NCBI RefSeq assembly: GCF_001298675.1
Contig: NZ_CYIG01000021.1
Span: 1-58,218 of the forward strand
Length of the DNA: 58,218 nt
Source of the DNA: Paenacidovorax caeni
Lineage (GTDB): Bacteria; Pseudomonadota; Gammaproteobacteria; Burkholderiales; Burkholderiaceae_C
Reading direction: 5' to 3'
The number at the start of each line of letters is the position of its first letter. Within the stretch, counting starts at the first letter, position 1. Below, piece by piece: positions 47,635 to 57,782 of the stretch. Below the pieces are notes generated by a model. It had not been told where the DNA came from and made no database searches. It was given only the letters and a program-made list of their open reading frames with translations. A program made the translations under genes and the position numbers.

Positions 47635-49374
47635 CTACGGCGTGCCGCGCGGCGGCAGGGGCCGGGCCAGGCTGCCGGCGCGCTGGCCGGTCTTGGACAG
47701 GTACATGGCGCGGTCGGCGCTGGCCAGCAGCGCCTCGGGGTCTTCGCCATGCTCGGGGTACATCGCCAGCCCGATGGACGCGCCGATGCATACCAGCAGC
47801 GCCTGCTCCTGCGCCTGGATCTGCCAGGGCTGCGCCAGAACGCCCGACAGGCGCTGCGCCAGGGCCAGCGCTTGCTCCCGCCGGTCGATGCCGCGCAGCA
47901 GCACGGCGAATTCGTCGCCCCCCAACCGCGCCACGAAGTCCGACGCGCGCGCCACGTGGCGCAGCGTCCGCGCCACGTGTACCAGCACCTGGTCGCCCGC
48001 GGCATGCCCATGGGTGTCGTTGATCGGCTTGAAGCCATCAAGGTCGAGGTAGAGCACGGCGAAGCGCGACTGCATGCGCCGCGCCAGCGCCACTTCGGCG
48101 CCCATGCATTCCATGAACTTGCTGCGGTTGAGCAGCCCCGTCAGACCGTCGTGGCTGGCCAGATATTCCATGTGCTGCTGGTGCGCATGGCGCTCGGTCA
48201 CGTCGGTGAAGGTGCGCAGCATGCCGCCCCCCTGGACGGGCAGGCTGCGTATTTCCAGGATGCGCCCGTTGGGGCGCCGGCGCACCACCAGCGGGGGGAT
48301 GGGCGCACCACCGGCCGGCTGGAAATGCGCGATGGCCTCGGGCGGCAGGCCGTCGAACTCGCCCTGCGCGCGCTGGTAGCGAATCACGTCCTCGACATGG
48401 GGGCGGTTTTGCAGCACCTCCGGCGGCAAGTCCAGCAAGGTGAAGACGCGCTGGTTGCAGAACTCCACCCGCCCCTCGGCATTCACCATGGCCACGCCCT
48501 GGTCCATGGTTTGCAGCGTGGTTTGCAGGATGGCTGATTCCCGCTCCAGCAGGGCCGCGCTCGCGCGCGCGGCGGCCTCGGCGCGGGCCAGCAGGGCCTG
48601 CTGGCGCTTCAGCTCGGTGATGTCCAGGTGCGCGTACAGGCACGCACCAGCGCCGTCGGGCCGTGCCACCACGCGGCAGTAGCGCGGCCCGGGCAGCGTC
48701 AGCTCGAATGGAGCGCCCGTGAAGCGCAGCATCTCGCCCAGGGTCTGCAAGCCCTGGGTGCAGGCGTCGGCATCGGGGGCGTTCACGCGCGACCAGGCGG
48801 CGTGGAACACCTGCGCCAAGGTGGCGCCCACGGCGGCCTGCGGGTCGCGCAGGCGGTACATATGGGCGAACGCCGCGTTCACCCAGGTAATGCGCCCTGT
48901 GGCGTCGCACAGCATCAGGCCGTTGGGCACACGGTCGAGCAGCGACAGCGGCGAGCCGCTGCCCGCCGGCAGCGGCATGATGGGGGCTTGCTCTTGCTGC
49001 ACATCCTGGTGCAGGCGCCACAGGCGCAGCCGCCCGACGCCGTCGATGGGCAACGAAGACACCAGCAGTTCGCGACCGCTGTGCGTGAACACATACGGCT
49101 GGGCCTGGTGGCGATGGCGCGCAATGCCCGCCTCGATGTACTCGTCGATGTGCGCCATCTCCTCGGCCCCTAGCCGGCTCAGGTAAAAGCGGCGCAGGTT
49201 ATGGCGGTAGTGCTCGCCCACGAAGACATGGCCCTCGTGCTCGGGAAAGTAGCGCAGGAATGTGTCGTTCCAGGCCACCGTCTGGTCCTGCGTGTCGAAC
49301 AGACACATGGCAATCCCCAGCCCATCGAGCATGTGCCCCAGGGGTTCAATCCACGCATTCGGACGGGTGTTCAT
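47635..49374 (-). CDS. PAS-containing diguanylate cyclase
   Basis: The 579-residue soluble product contains three PAS-like modules (LDGLGIAMCLFDTQDQTVAW; VPNGLMLCDATGRITWVNAA; LQTMDQGVAMVNAEGRVEFC), an intervening coiled coil and a GGDEF domain with intact RLGGDEF and a preceding RASD inhibitory site. No EAL domain. It should make c-di-GMP in response to a cytoplasmic cue sensed by the PAS domains. ATG at 49372-49374 (MNTRPNAWIE) is preferred because CTGGAG lies upstream; another in-frame ATG lies at 49398. Confidence 0.87.
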   Translation of the reverse strand: MNTRPNAWIEPLGHMLDGLGIAMCLFDTQDQTVAWNDTFLRYFPEHEGHVFVGEHYRHNLRRFYLSRLGAEEMAHIDEYIEAGIARHRHQAQPYVFTHSGRELLVSSLPIDGVGRLRLWRLHQDVQQEQAPIMPLPAGSGSPLSLLDRVPNGLMLCDATGRITWVNAAFAHMYRLRDPQAAVGATLAQVFHAAWSRVNAPDADACTQGLQTLGEMLRFTGAPFELTLPGPRYCRVVARPDGAGACLYAHLDITELKRQQALLARAEAAARASAALLERESAILQTTLQTMDQGVAMVNAEGRVEFCNQRVFTLLDLPPEVLQNRPHVEDVIRYQRAQGEFDGLPPEAIAHFQPAGGAPIPPLVVRRRPNGRILEIRSLPVQGGGMLRTFTDVTERHAHQQHMEYLASHDGLTGLLNRSKFMECMGAEVALARRMQSRFAVLYLDLDGFKPINDTHGHAAGDQVLVHVARTLRHVARASDFVARLGGDEFAVLLRGIDRREQALALAQRLSGVLAQPWQIQAQEQALLVCIGASIGLAMYPEHGEDPEALLASADRAMYLSKTGQRAGSLARPLPPRGTP

Positions 49375-49467
49375 GGTGTGCAGGGCTCCAGCCTGCATAT
49401 CGAAGCCCTATGGTGCAGGTGTTTCCTTTAGCTTACACCAGCCTTCTGGAATACCGATGGCGCATTT

Positions 49468-50646
49468 CTACGCACCAACCCGTATCTGGCGCTGGCGCCA
49501 CGCCAGCCAGGCGAGCCCGGCGCCCGTCAGGCCGATGGGCAGCAGCGAGCCCCAGTTGAGCAACGTCCAGCCCTGGGTGGTGACCAACGCACCCGAGGCA
49601 AACGAGGTCAGCGCCATGGTCGCGAACACGCAGAAGTTGATGGCCGCCTGCGCCCGATCCTTTTCCTCGGGCCGATAGGCCTGCATGGCGAGCGTGGTGC
49701 TGCCGGTGAAGAGGAAGTTCCAGCCCACGCCCAGCAGCGTCAGCGCCACGGTGAAATGCGCGATCTCCACCCCCGCCAGCGCCACAGCCACGCAGGCGGC
49801 GTTGAGCAGCACGCCCACGCCCATCACCGCCAGCACGCCGAAGCGCTTGATCAGGTGCCCGGTGAAGAAGCCCGGCGCGAACATGCCGATGACGTGCCAC
49901 TCCAGCACGAACGCCGCGTCGGCGAAGTCGTAGCCGCACACCTGCATGGCCAGCGGCGTGGCCGCCATCAGCAGGTTCATCACGCCGTAGCCCAAGGCGG
50001 CGCCCAGCGTGGCGACGAAGAACGCCGGCTCGCGCAGCAGCGCCCCCAGCGGGCGGCCCTGGGATGCCGCGCCACCCGCCGCCTGCACCACGGCCGGAAA
50101 GCGCACGAACGCCATCAGCAGCATGGACAGCAGCCCCACCAGCACCAGCGCCATGTAGGCCCCGGCGAACGGCGCGGCCAGCAGGTTGCGCGTGTGGTTG
50201 GCCAGGTTGGGCCCGGCCACGGCGCCCAGCAGCCCACCGGCCAGCACCAGCGACACGGCTTTCTCGCGGAAGGCCGGGGGCGCCAGCTCGGCCGCCGCGA
50301 AGCGGTACAGCTGCCCGTTGGCGCTGTAGTAGCCGGCCACTACCGTGGCGGCGCACAGCAGCCAGAACTGGTGCGCGAACGCGGCCCAGGCGCACAGCAG
50401 GGCCGAGCCCACGGCCACTGCCAGCCCGATCTGGAACGACACGCGCCGCCCCCAGCGCCGCTGCGTACGCGCCACCAGTCCGGTAGACAACGCACCGCCC
50501 ACCACGTAGCCCATGACGGGCAGCGTGGCCATCCAGCCATAGGGGGCGAGCTGCAGCCCGACCAGTCCATTGATGGCGATGAAGACAACGTTGTTGGTAA
50601 GGAAAAGCCCTTGGCACAGGGCCAGCAGCCAGAGGTTCTTGTTCAT
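49468..50646 (-). CDS. Major facilitator superfamily transporter
   Basis: The 392-residue product has 12 membrane helices of the MFS fold. Motif A-like sequence after helix 2 is RTQRRWGRR, and later helices include NLLMAATPLAMQVCGYDF and TLLGVGWNFLFTGSTTLAMQ. Substrate cannot be read from sequence. It starts at ATG 50644-50646 (MNKNLWLLALCQGLFL) and is divergent from the ubiUVT unit with ~140 bp between them. Confidence 0.83.
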   Translation of the reverse strand: MNKNLWLLALCQGLFLTNNVVFIAINGLVGLQLAPYGWMATLPVMGYVVGGALSTGLVARTQRRWGRRVSFQIGLAVAVGSALLCAWAAFAHQFWLLCAATVVAGYYSANGQLYRFAAAELAPPAFREKAVSLVLAGGLLGAVAGPNLANHTRNLLAAPFAGAYMALVLVGLLSMLLMAFVRFPAVVQAAGGAASQGRPLGALLREPAFFVATLGAALGYGVMNLLMAATPLAMQVCGYDFADAAFVLEWHVIGMFAPGFFTGHLIKRFGVLAVMGVGVLLNAACVAVALAGVEIAHFTVALTLLGVGWNFLFTGSTTLAMQAYRPEEKDRAQAAINFCVFATMALTSFASGALVTTQGWTLLNWGSLLPIGLTGAGLAWLAWRQRQIRVGA

Positions 50647-50701
50647 GGTGTTTTGTGCTGCATCAATTCCGAGCAATTAGCTAGGGCATTGTGCCGCAGC
50701 G

Positions 50702-50715
50702 TTGACCCAGGTCAG
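50702..50715. promoter_or_regulatory. FNR-like half-palindrome before ubiU
   Basis: TTGAC-CCAG-GTCAG resembles the FNR/ANR box TTGAT-N4-ATCAA at 7 of 10 positions. Oxygen-responsive control would suit an anaerobic ubiquinone operon, but the match is weak. Confidence 0.3.
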
Positions 50716-50790
50716 CGCTGCGGCCGTAACCCCGCCGTAAGGTGCGGGCCCATGCACGGCGCCTGACCGCCGTGTCGGCAAGGAAACCAC

Positions 50791-51879
50791 GTGACCCACG
50801 AAGCGAGCATCATCGACCCTGCCACCGTGGTAGGGTCAAGCCCTGGCGCCCCTGATGCAGGCGCCCCTCCCACGCGCGCGCCGGAACTGGTATGCCCCGC
50901 GGGCAGCCTGCCCGCGCTCAAAGCGGCCATCGACGGCGGCGCCGACTGCGTCTACCTCGGCCTGCGCGACGCCACCAACGCGCGCAACTTCGCGGGCCTG
51001 AACTTTGACGAAGCGGCCATCCGCAGCGGCATCGCCTACGCCCATGCGCGCGGCCGCAAGGTGCTGCTGGCGCTCAACACCTACCCGCAAGCCAGCAACC
51101 CCGGGCCCTGGCGTGCGGCGCTGGACAAGGCGGCCGCCTGGGGCATCGACGCCGTCATCCTCGCCGACCCGGGCCTGATGCGCTACGCCGCCGACCACCA
51201 CCCGCAGCTGCGCCTGCACCTGTCGGTGCAGGGCTCGGCCACCAACCACGACGCCATCAACCTGTACCACCAGCAGTTCGGCATCCAGCGCGCGGTGCTG
51301 CCGCGCGTGCTCTCGCTGGAGCAGGTCAAGCAGGTGGTGCAGCGCACGCCGGTGGAGATCGAGGTGTTCGGCTTCGGCAGCCTGTGCGTGATGGTGGAGG
51401 GGCGCTGCGCGCTGTCCTCCTACGCCACGGGCGAGTCGCCCAACACGCATGGCGTGTGCTCGCCGGCCAAGTTCGTGCGCTGGCAGGAGACGCCCAAGGG
51501 CCTGGAGTCGCGCCTGAACGGCGTGCTCATCGACCGCTATGGCCACGGTGAGAACGCCGGCTACCCCACGCTGTGCAAGGGCCGCTTCGACGTGGGCGGC
51601 GAGCACAACTACTACGCGCTAGAGGAGCCCACCAGCCTCAACACGCTGGAACTGCTGCCCCAGCTGGTGAAGATGGGCGTGCGCGCCTTCAAGATCGAGG
51701 GCCGCCAGCGCAGCCCTGCCTACGTGGCGCAGGTCACGCAGGTGTGGCGCGAGGCCATCGACCACTGCATGGCGCAGGGCCACCTGTACGCGCCCAAGAC
51801 GGCCTGGATGGCCCGCCTCGACCAGGTGGCCGAAGGCCAGCAGCACACCTTGGGTGCCTACCACCGTCCCTGGAAATGA
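50791..51879 (+). CDS. ubiU: O2-independent ubiquinone biosynthesis protein UbiU
   Basis: The 362-residue U32-family protein carries the four Cys that ligate a 4Fe-4S cluster in UbiU: SLCVMVEGRCALSSY (Cys-x6-Cys), THGVCSPAKF and PTLCKGRFD. With UbiV it hydroxylates ubiquinone precursors without oxygen, using prephenate in E. coli. The start is GTG 50791 with AAGGAAACC upstream. The N-terminal ~30 residues are an Ala/Pro-rich extension, so a later start is possible. It overlaps ubiV by 4 nt. Confidence 0.9.
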   Translation: MTHEASIIDPATVVGSSPGAPDAGAPPTRAPELVCPAGSLPALKAAIDGGADCVYLGLRDATNARNFAGLNFDEAAIRSGIAYAHARGRKVLLALNTYPQASNPGPWRAALDKAAAWGIDAVILADPGLMRYAADHHPQLRLHLSVQGSATNHDAINLYHQQFGIQRAVLPRVLSLEQVKQVVQRTPVEIEVFGFGSLCVMVEGRCALSSYATGESPNTHGVCSPAKFVRWQETPKGLESRLNGVLIDRYGHGENAGYPTLCKGRFDVGGEHNYYALEEPTSLNTLELLPQLVKMGVRAFKIEGRQRSPAYVAQVTQVWREAIDHCMAQGHLYAPKTAWMARLDQVAEGQQHTLGAYHRPWK

Positions 51880-52787
51880 ACACCATGAAACTCGCCCTTG
51901 GCCCGCTGCTGTACTACTGGCCGCGCGACACCGTTTTTTCCTTCTACCAGGCCATGGCCGAGACCGCCGTGGACGTGGTCTACCTCGGCGAGGCCGTGTG
52001 CTCGCGCCGCCGCGAGCTGCGCCAGCGCGACTGGATCGACATCGCGCGCATGTTCAAGGACGCGGGCAAGCAGCCCGTGCTCTCCACCATGGTGCTGCTC
52101 GAATCCACCGCCGACGTGGCCGCCATGCACAAGATCGTGCGTGACAAGGAGTTCCTTGTCGAAGCCAACGACATGGGCGCCGTGCACAACCTCGCGGGCC
52201 AGCGCCCGTTCGTGGCCGGCCCGCAGCTCAACCTGTTCAACCCCGACGCCCTGGCCTGGATGGCCGGCCTGGGTGCGTGCCGCTGGGTCATGCCGCTGGA
52301 AATGCGCCAAACCGACCTCGCCGCGCTGCTGCAGCAGCGGCCTGCGGGGCTGGAAACCGAGGTCTTCGCCTACGGCCGCATGCCGCTGGCGTTCTCGGCG
52401 CGCTGCTTCACCGCGCGCCACTACAACCGGCCCAAGGATGACTGCGGCTTCGCCTGCATCGAGCACCCCGACGGGCAACTGCTGCAAACGCGCGAGGGCG
52501 AGGGCTTCCTGGTGCTCAACGGCATCCAGACCCAGTCGGCGCGCGTGCACAACCTGCTGCAGGACGTGCCTGCCCTGCGTGCCCTGGGCGTGGATCTGCT
52601 GCGCCTGTCGCCACAGTCGCAGCACATGGCCGAGGTCATCGCGGCGTTCGATGCCGCACGCCATGCCGCGCAGCCCGACCCCACGGCGCTGGAGCGCATG
52701 CGCGCGCTCATGCCCGCCGCCCCCTGCAACGGCTACTGGCACGGCAAGCCAGGGCTGGACCTGATCATCGAATCCGCGCATGCTTGA
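51876..52787 (+). CDS. ubiV: O2-independent ubiquinone biosynthesis protein UbiV
   Basis: The 303-residue U32-family partner of UbiU shows the expected cluster-ligand pattern: a Cys near residue 42 (LGEAVCSRRRE) and Cys-x12-Cys-x3-Cys in SARCFTARHYNRPKDDCGFA. UbiU and UbiV form a heterodimer for anaerobic ring hydroxylation. ATG 51876 overlaps the ubiU stop; ATG 51885 is an alternative start. Confidence 0.9.
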   Translation: MNTMKLALGPLLYYWPRDTVFSFYQAMAETAVDVVYLGEAVCSRRRELRQRDWIDIARMFKDAGKQPVLSTMVLLESTADVAAMHKIVRDKEFLVEANDMGAVHNLAGQRPFVAGPQLNLFNPDALAWMAGLGACRWVMPLEMRQTDLAALLQQRPAGLETEVFAYGRMPLAFSARCFTARHYNRPKDDCGFACIEHPDGQLLQTREGEGFLVLNGIQTQSARVHNLLQDVPALRALGVDLLRLSPQSQHMAEVIAAFDAARHAAQPDPTALERMRALMPAAPCNGYWHGKPGLDLIIESAHA

Positions 52788-52799
52788 CCCGGAGGCCCC

Positions 52800-53318
52800 A
52801 TGACCACTCCCCCGCCGCCCCCCTTCACCCTGCCGCGCCCCGTGGGTGCGGTGCTTGCGCGCCTGCCCGCCTACCCGGGCTCGGTGCTGCTGGTCACCGC
52901 CATCAACCTGGCCCTGGCGCGCCACCTGCCCGACGATGTGAAGGCGCTGCTCCAGGGCAAACGCCTGTCCATCCGCGTGCGCGACGCGCGCCTGGCGTTC
53001 GACTTTTCGTGGAACGGCCAGCGCTTCGCGCCGAGCGCGCCGCAGGCCCAGCCCGACCTGGCCATCAGCGCCAACGCGCAGGACTTCATGCTGCTGGCGC
53101 AGCGCCGCCAGGACCCGGACACGCTGTTTTTCAACCGCCGCCTGGTGATGGAGGGCGACACCGAGCTGGGCCTGGTGGTGAAGAATGCGCTCGACGCCCT
53201 GGAGCTGCCCGTGCTCGACCCCGCGTACTGGACGCCGCGCGCCGTGCTCGCGCGCCGCGCGCCGCACCTGGCGCGCCAGTTGCCACCGCTGCCGCCGATT
53301 TTTGGAGGCCGGCCATGA
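52800..53318 (+). CDS. ubiT: Ubiquinone anaerobic biosynthesis accessory factor UbiT (SCP2 domain)
   Basis: The 172-residue product has an SCP2 lipid-binding fold ([58 protein letters not shown]). UbiT is needed with UbiU and UbiV for anaerobic ubiquinone synthesis, probably holding the prenyl intermediates. It lies 12 bp after ubiV and overlaps the next start by 4 nt. Confidence 0.88.
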   Translation: MTTPPPPPFTLPRPVGAVLARLPAYPGSVLLVTAINLALARHLPDDVKALLQGKRLSIRVRDARLAFDFSWNGQRFAPSAPQAQPDLAISANAQDFMLLAQRRQDPDTLFFNRRLVMEGDTELGLVVKNALDALELPVLDPAYWTPRAVLARRAPHLARQLPPLPPIFGGRP

Positions 53319-53725
53319 ACGACCCGGCCCCCGCCTCGGACCATCCGCTAGGCGCACGCCCGCTGGTCTATTCCTGCTCCGGCTGCTCCAGCGCCGCGCA
53401 GCTGGCCAACCACGTCGCCGTGCAGCTCGACCGGCGCGGCGTGGCCGAGATGTCGTGCATCGCCGGCGTGGGCGGCGACGTGCCCAAGCTGGTCACGCTG
53501 GCCCAGTCTGGCCGCCCCATCGTCGCGCTCGACGGCTGCCCGCTGGTGTGCGTGAAAAGCAGCCTGGCGCGCCACGGCATCACCCCGGCGCGGCACTACC
53601 AGCTGCACGAATACGGCGTGAAAAAACGCAACCACCAGGACTTCGACCCCGCCCAGGCCGCCGAGGTGCTGGGCCGGGTCGAAGCCGACCTGATCGACCA
53701 CCCGCTGCGCAAAGAGGCCGCATGA
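53315..53725 (+). CDS. DGC-domain (putative zinc-binding) protein
   Basis: The 136-residue product has Cys-rich motifs [27 protein letters not shown] and [14 protein letters not shown]; the Asp-Gly-Cys names the DGC family, which is thought to bind zinc. It is embedded in the ubi unit with 4-nt overlaps on both sides, so it is probably made with UbiT and UbiX. Its role in quinone synthesis has not been established to my knowledge. Confidence 0.85.
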   Translation: MNDPAPASDHPLGARPLVYSCSGCSSAAQLANHVAVQLDRRGVAEMSCIAGVGGDVPKLVTLAQSGRPIVALDGCPLVCVKSSLARHGITPARHYQLHEYGVKKRNHQDFDPAQAAEVLGRVEADLIDHPLRKEAA

Positions 53726-54309
53726 CCCCCCTTCCCCGCCGCATCATCGTCGGCATTTCTGGCGCCAGCGGCGCCGTCTATGGCGCGCGCCTGCTGCAGG
53801 GGCTGCGCGAGATCGGCAACGTCGAGTCGCACCTGGTCGTCTCCGACGCAGGCTGGCGCAACCTGCGCCACGAACTGGACATGGACCGTGCCAGCGTCGA
53901 GGCACTGGCCGATGTGGTGCACGACCTGGCCAACGTGGGTGCCAGCATCGCCAGCGGCTCGTTTGCTGCGCACGGCATGGTGGTGGCGCCCTGCTCCATG
54001 CGCACGCTCGCGGCCGTGGCCCACGGCCTGGCCGACAACCTGCTCACGCGCGCCGCCGACGTGGTGCTCAAGGAACGCCGCCGCCTGGTACTGATGGTGC
54101 GCGAGTCCCCCCTGCACCTGGTGCACCTGCGCAACATGGCCACGGTGACGGAGATGGGCGGCATCGTCTGCCCGCCCATGCCTGCGTTCTACCAGCGCCC
54201 CACCAGCGTGGGCGAGATCGTGGACCACAGCGTGGCACGCGCGCTCGACCTGCTAGGCATCGAAAATGCCCTGGCCCCGCGTTGGCAGGGGCTGCCACCC
54301 AACTCCTGA
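53722..54309 (+). CDS. ubiX: Flavin prenyltransferase UbiX
   Basis: The 195-residue product has the flavoprotein motif [17 protein letters not shown], the conserved [17 protein letters not shown] and the C-terminal [17 protein letters not shown]. UbiX prenylates FMN to make the cofactor of the decarboxylase UbiD. It overlaps the DGC gene stop and is followed by ubiD with one palindromic repeat in between. Confidence 0.93.
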   Translation: MTPLPRRIIVGISGASGAVYGARLLQGLREIGNVESHLVVSDAGWRNLRHELDMDRASVEALADVVHDLANVGASIASGSFAAHGMVVAPCSMRTLAAVAHGLADNLLTRAADVVLKERRRLVLMVRESPLHLVHLRNMATVTEMGGIVCPPMPAFYQRPTSVGEIVDHSVARALDLLGIENALAPRWQGLPPNS

Positions 54310-54311
54310 TT

Positions 54312-54352
54312 CGATAGCTGCCAGCGCTTGCTGTGCAAGCGCTGCAGGCTTA
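54312..54352. repeat. Palindromic repeat between ubiX and ubiD
   Basis: CGATAGCTGCCAGCGCTTG / CAAGCGCTGCAGGCT. The stem is GCGCTTG / CAAGCGC with loop CTGTG, and the copy ends 13 bp before the ubiD start. Confidence 0.8.
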
Positions 54353-54365
54353 TTTCATTCAAAAC

Positions 54366-55850
54366 ATGCACTACCGCGACCTGCGAGACTTCATGGCGCG
54401 ACTGGAGGCTGCAGGCGAACTGCGCCGCATCGCTGCGCCCGTCTCACCGCACCTCGAAATGACCGCGCTGGCCGACCGCGTGCTGCGCGCGGGCGGCCCG
54501 GCACTGCTGTTCGAGCAGCCCACGGGCCACACCATGCCGGTGCTTGCCAACCTGTTCGGCACGCCCGGGCGCGTGGCGCGCGCGCTGGGCGTGGCCGGGC
54601 TGCCGGAGATCCGCGCCTTTGGCGAAGTGCTGGCGCAGCTCAAGGAGCCCGAGCCGCCGCGTGGCATGAAAGACCTGTGGAGCAAGCGCGACCTGCTCAA
54701 GACGCTGTGGAGCATGGCCCCGGCCACCGTGCGCCGCCCGCCCTGCCAGGAGGTGGTGTGGGAGGGCAGCGACGTCGACCTGACCCGCCTGCCCATCCAG
54801 CACTGCTGGCCTGGCGACGTGGCGCCATTGGTCACCTGGGGTCTCACCATTACGCGCGGGCCGCGCAAGGCACGCCAGAACTTAGGGATATACCGCCAGC
54901 AGCTGCTGGGCAAGAACCAGCTCATCATGCGCTGGCTGTCGCACCGCGGCGGCGCGCTGGACTTTGCCGACCACTGCCGCCTGCACCCCGGCCAGCCCTA
55001 CCCGGTGGCCGTGGCCATCGGGGCCGACCCAGCCACCATTCTGGGTGCCGTCACGCCGGTGCCCGACACGCTGTCGGAATACCAGTTCGCCGGGCTGCTG
55101 CGCGGCGCGCGCAGCGAGGTGGCGCCCGCTTTGGGCGTGCCGCTGCAGGTGCCGGCCAGCGCCGAGATCGTGCTGGAAGGCCACATCCATCCCGATGCCA
55201 ACCACAAGAGCGGCTGGCAGCACGCGCTGGAAGGCCCCTACGGCGACCACACTGGCTACTACAACGAGTGCGCCGAGTTCCCCGTGTTCACCGTCGAGCG
55301 CATCACGCAGCGCCAGGATGCCCTGTACCACAGCACTTACACGGGCAAGCCGCCCGACGAGCCGGCCATGCTGGGCCTGGCGCTGAACGAACTGTTCGTG
55401 CCGCTGCTGCAGCGCGCCTTCCCGGAAATCCTGGATTTCTACCTGCCGCCCGAGGCGTGCAGCTATCGCATGGCCGTGGTGCGCATCCGCAAGGCCTACG
55501 CGGGCCACGCGCGCCGCGTGATGATGGGCGTGTGGAGCCACCTGCGCCAGTTTCTCTACACCAAGTTCATCGTGGTGGTGGACGAGGACGTGGACGCACG
55601 CGCATGGCCCGAAGTCATCTGGGCGCTGACCACGCGCATGGACCCCAAGCGCGACACGATGCTGATCGAGCACACGCCCATCGACTACCTCGACTTCGCC
55701 TCACCCGTGGCCGGCCTGGGCAGCAAGATGGGGCTGGACGCCACCAACAAATGGCCGGGGGAAACGCAGCGCGAGTGGGGGCGGCCCATGGCCATGGACG
55801 CCGAGGTCTGCGCACGCATGCATGCGCTGGCGGACGCGCTGGGGCTATAG
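54366..55850 (+). CDS. ubiD: 4-hydroxy-3-polyprenylbenzoate decarboxylase UbiD
   Basis: The 494-residue product has the UbiD-family blocks [44 protein letters not shown], the [20 protein letters not shown] metal/cofactor region, GDHTGYYN, and the [11 protein letters not shown] ending. It uses prenylated FMN and Mn2+ to decarboxylate the ubiquinone precursor. ATG 54366 is chosen over an upstream in-frame start at 54333 because that region lies inside the palindromic repeat. Confidence 0.94.
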   Translation: MHYRDLRDFMARLEAAGELRRIAAPVSPHLEMTALADRVLRAGGPALLFEQPTGHTMPVLANLFGTPGRVARALGVAGLPEIRAFGEVLAQLKEPEPPRGMKDLWSKRDLLKTLWSMAPATVRRPPCQEVVWEGSDVDLTRLPIQHCWPGDVAPLVTWGLTITRGPRKARQNLGIYRQQLLGKNQLIMRWLSHRGGALDFADHCRLHPGQPYPVAVAIGADPATILGAVTPVPDTLSEYQFAGLLRGARSEVAPALGVPLQVPASAEIVLEGHIHPDANHKSGWQHALEGPYGDHTGYYNECAEFPVFTVERITQRQDALYHSTYTGKPPDEPAMLGLALNELFVPLLQRAFPEILDFYLPPEACSYRMAVVRIRKAYAGHARRVMMGVWSHLRQFLYTKFIVVVDEDVDARAWPEVIWALTTRMDPKRDTMLIEHTPIDYLDFASPVAGLGSKMGLDATNKWPGETQREWGRPMAMDAEVCARMHALADALGL

Positions 55851-55865
55851 CAATCGCTATCCAAA

Positions 55866-55910
55866 AGATAGCTGCCAGCGCTTTTCACACAAGGGCTGGA
55901 GGCCCAAAAG
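55866..55910. repeat. Palindromic repeat between ubiD and kup
   Basis: GATAGCTGCCAGCGCTTTTC then AAGGGCTGGAGGCCCAAAAG, between convergent genes. The right arm has the GCTGGAGGCC form seen at 31050 and in dadA. Confidence 0.75.
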
Positions 55911-55913
55911 GCT

Positions 55914-57782
55914 TTAAATCTCGATCTTTGACCCGAGCTCCACCACCGCATTGCTCGGCAGGTTCAGGAAGTCGGCCACGCCGCTGGCGTTGTGGTGCAT
56001 TTGCGCAAACAGCTTCTCGCGCCACGGCGCCATGCCGCTGCCGACGCTGGGCGTGACCACGTCACGCGAGAGGAAGTAGCTGGTGGTCATGGCGTCCAGC
56101 TCGCAGCCCCGGCCGCGCATCAGTGCCAGGGCACGGGGCAGGTCGGGGTCGTTCTTGAAGCCGTAGTTCACCGTCACCTGCCAGCAGTCGCCGCCCAGGG
56201 GCTCGATCTGCAGGCGCTTGTCCATGCCGATCCAGGGCACCTCGTGGTTGTGCACGGTGACGAACAGGTTTTGCGCGTGCAGGACTTTGTTGTGCTTGAG
56301 GTTGTGCAGCAACGCGTTGGGCACGATGCCCGGCTCGCCGGTGAGGAACACGGCGGTGCCGTCCACGCGCGTGGGCGGGCTGGCCATCACGGCGGTGAGG
56401 AAGTCGCGCAGGTCGATGGCCTCAGCGCGGCGCTTGTCGTGCAGCAGTTCGCGCCCGCGCTGCCAGGTCATCATGAGCAGGAACACGCTGCCGCCAATGA
56501 ACAGCGGGAACCAGCCGCCTTGCAGCAGCTTGAGCAGGTTGGAGCTGAAAAACGCCAGATCCACCAGGAAGAAGCAGCCCGTGGCCGCAATGCACAGCGG
56601 CAGCGGGTAGCGCCAGTTGTAGCGCACCACAAAGAAGGTCAGCGTGGTGGTGATGAGCATGTCCAGCGTCACCGCGATGCCGTACGCCGCCGCCAGATTG
56701 CTGCTCGAGCGGAACATGACCACGGCCAGCACGATGGCCACGAACAGGCTCCAGTTGACGAAGGGCATGTAGATCTGCCCGGCTTCCTTGACGTTGGTGT
56801 GCTCCACGCGCAGGCGCGGCAGGTAGCCCAGCTGGATAACCTGCTTGGTCACGCTGTAGGCGCCGGTGATGAGGGCCTGCGAGGCGATCACCGCAGCGGC
56901 CGTGGCCAGCACCACCAGCGGCATCAGTGCCCAGGCGGGGGCCAGCATGTAGAAGGGGTTCTTCACTGCGTCCGGGTTCTCCAGCAACAGGGCGCCCTGG
57001 CCGAAGTAGTTCAGCGTCAGCGCCGGCATGGCGATGGAAAACCAGGCCACGCGGATGGGCTGCTTGCCGAAGTGGCCCATGTCGGCATACAGCGCCTCGC
57101 CGCCGGTCACGCACAGCACCACGGCACCCAGCAGCACGAAGGTGGTGCCGGGGTTGGCCAGCATGAAGCCCAGCGCATAGTGCGGGCTCAGCGCCCACAG
57201 GATCTCGGGGTGGCGCGCAATCTGCGCCACGCCCAGCGCGGCGATGGTGACGAACCAGACGATCATCACCGGCCCGAAAAAGCGGCCGATGCTGCTGGTG
57301 CCATGCTTTTGCACCATGAACAGGCCCAGCAGGATGACCAGCGTCAGCGGAATGATGGCGCCATGCAGGTTGGGCGACATCACCTCCAGGCCCTCCACGG
57401 CACCCAGCACCGTGATGGCTGGGGTGATGACGCCATCGCCATAGAACAGGCAGGTGCCGAAGATGCCCACCACCAGCAACGCGCGGCGCAGCGCGGGCTT
57501 CTCCTTCACCGACTGCGAGGCCAGCGCCAGCATGGCGACCAGGCCGCCCTCGCCGTTGTTGTCGGCACGCAGCACCAGCACGACGTACTTGAGCGAGACG
57601 ATGAAGGTGAGCGTCCAGAAGAGGATCGACAAGATCCCATAGACGTTATCGGTGGTGAACGGCACGTGGCCCGAGCCGAACACTTCCTTGACGGTATAGA
57701 GAACGCTGGTGCCGATGTCGCCATAGACGACGCCAATGGCACCGAGGACAAGCGCTCCCAATGGTGATTTGGTGCTTTGCAC
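55914..57782 (-). CDS. kup: Low-affinity potassium uptake protein Kup
   Basis: The 622-residue product has ~12 membrane helices and the KUP/HAK signatures at the start ([20 protein letters not shown]), [32 protein letters not shown] and a cytoplasmic C-terminal domain ending [10 protein letters not shown]. It is a K+:H+ symporter of the inner membrane. ATG at 57780-57782 ([14 protein letters not shown]). No regulatory RNA is evident upstream. Confidence 0.95.
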   Translation of the reverse strand: MQSTKSPLGALVLGAIGVVYGDIGTSVLYTVKEVFGSGHVPFTTDNVYGILSILFWTLTFIVSLKYVVLVLRADNNGEGGLVAMLALASQSVKEKPALRRALLVVGIFGTCLFYGDGVITPAITVLGAVEGLEVMSPNLHGAIIPLTLVILLGLFMVQKHGTSSIGRFFGPVMIVWFVTIAALGVAQIARHPEILWALSPHYALGFMLANPGTTFVLLGAVVLCVTGGEALYADMGHFGKQPIRVAWFSIAMPALTLNYFGQGALLLENPDAVKNPFYMLAPAWALMPLVVLATAAAVIASQALITGAYSVTKQVIQLGYLPRLRVEHTNVKEAGQIYMPFVNWSLFVAIVLAVVMFRSSSNLAAAYGIAVTLDMLITTTLTFFVVRYNWRYPLPLCIAATGCFFLVDLAFFSSNLLKLLQGGWFPLFIGGSVFLLMMTWQRGRELLHDKRRAEAIDLRDFLTAVMASPPTRVDGTAVFLTGEPGIVPNALLHNLKHNKVLHAQNLFVTVHNHEVPWIGMDKRLQIEPLGGDCWQVTVNYGFKNDPDLPRALALMRGRGCELDAMTTSYFLSRDVVTPSVGSGMAPWREKLFAQMHHNASGVADFLNLPSNAVVELGSKIEI

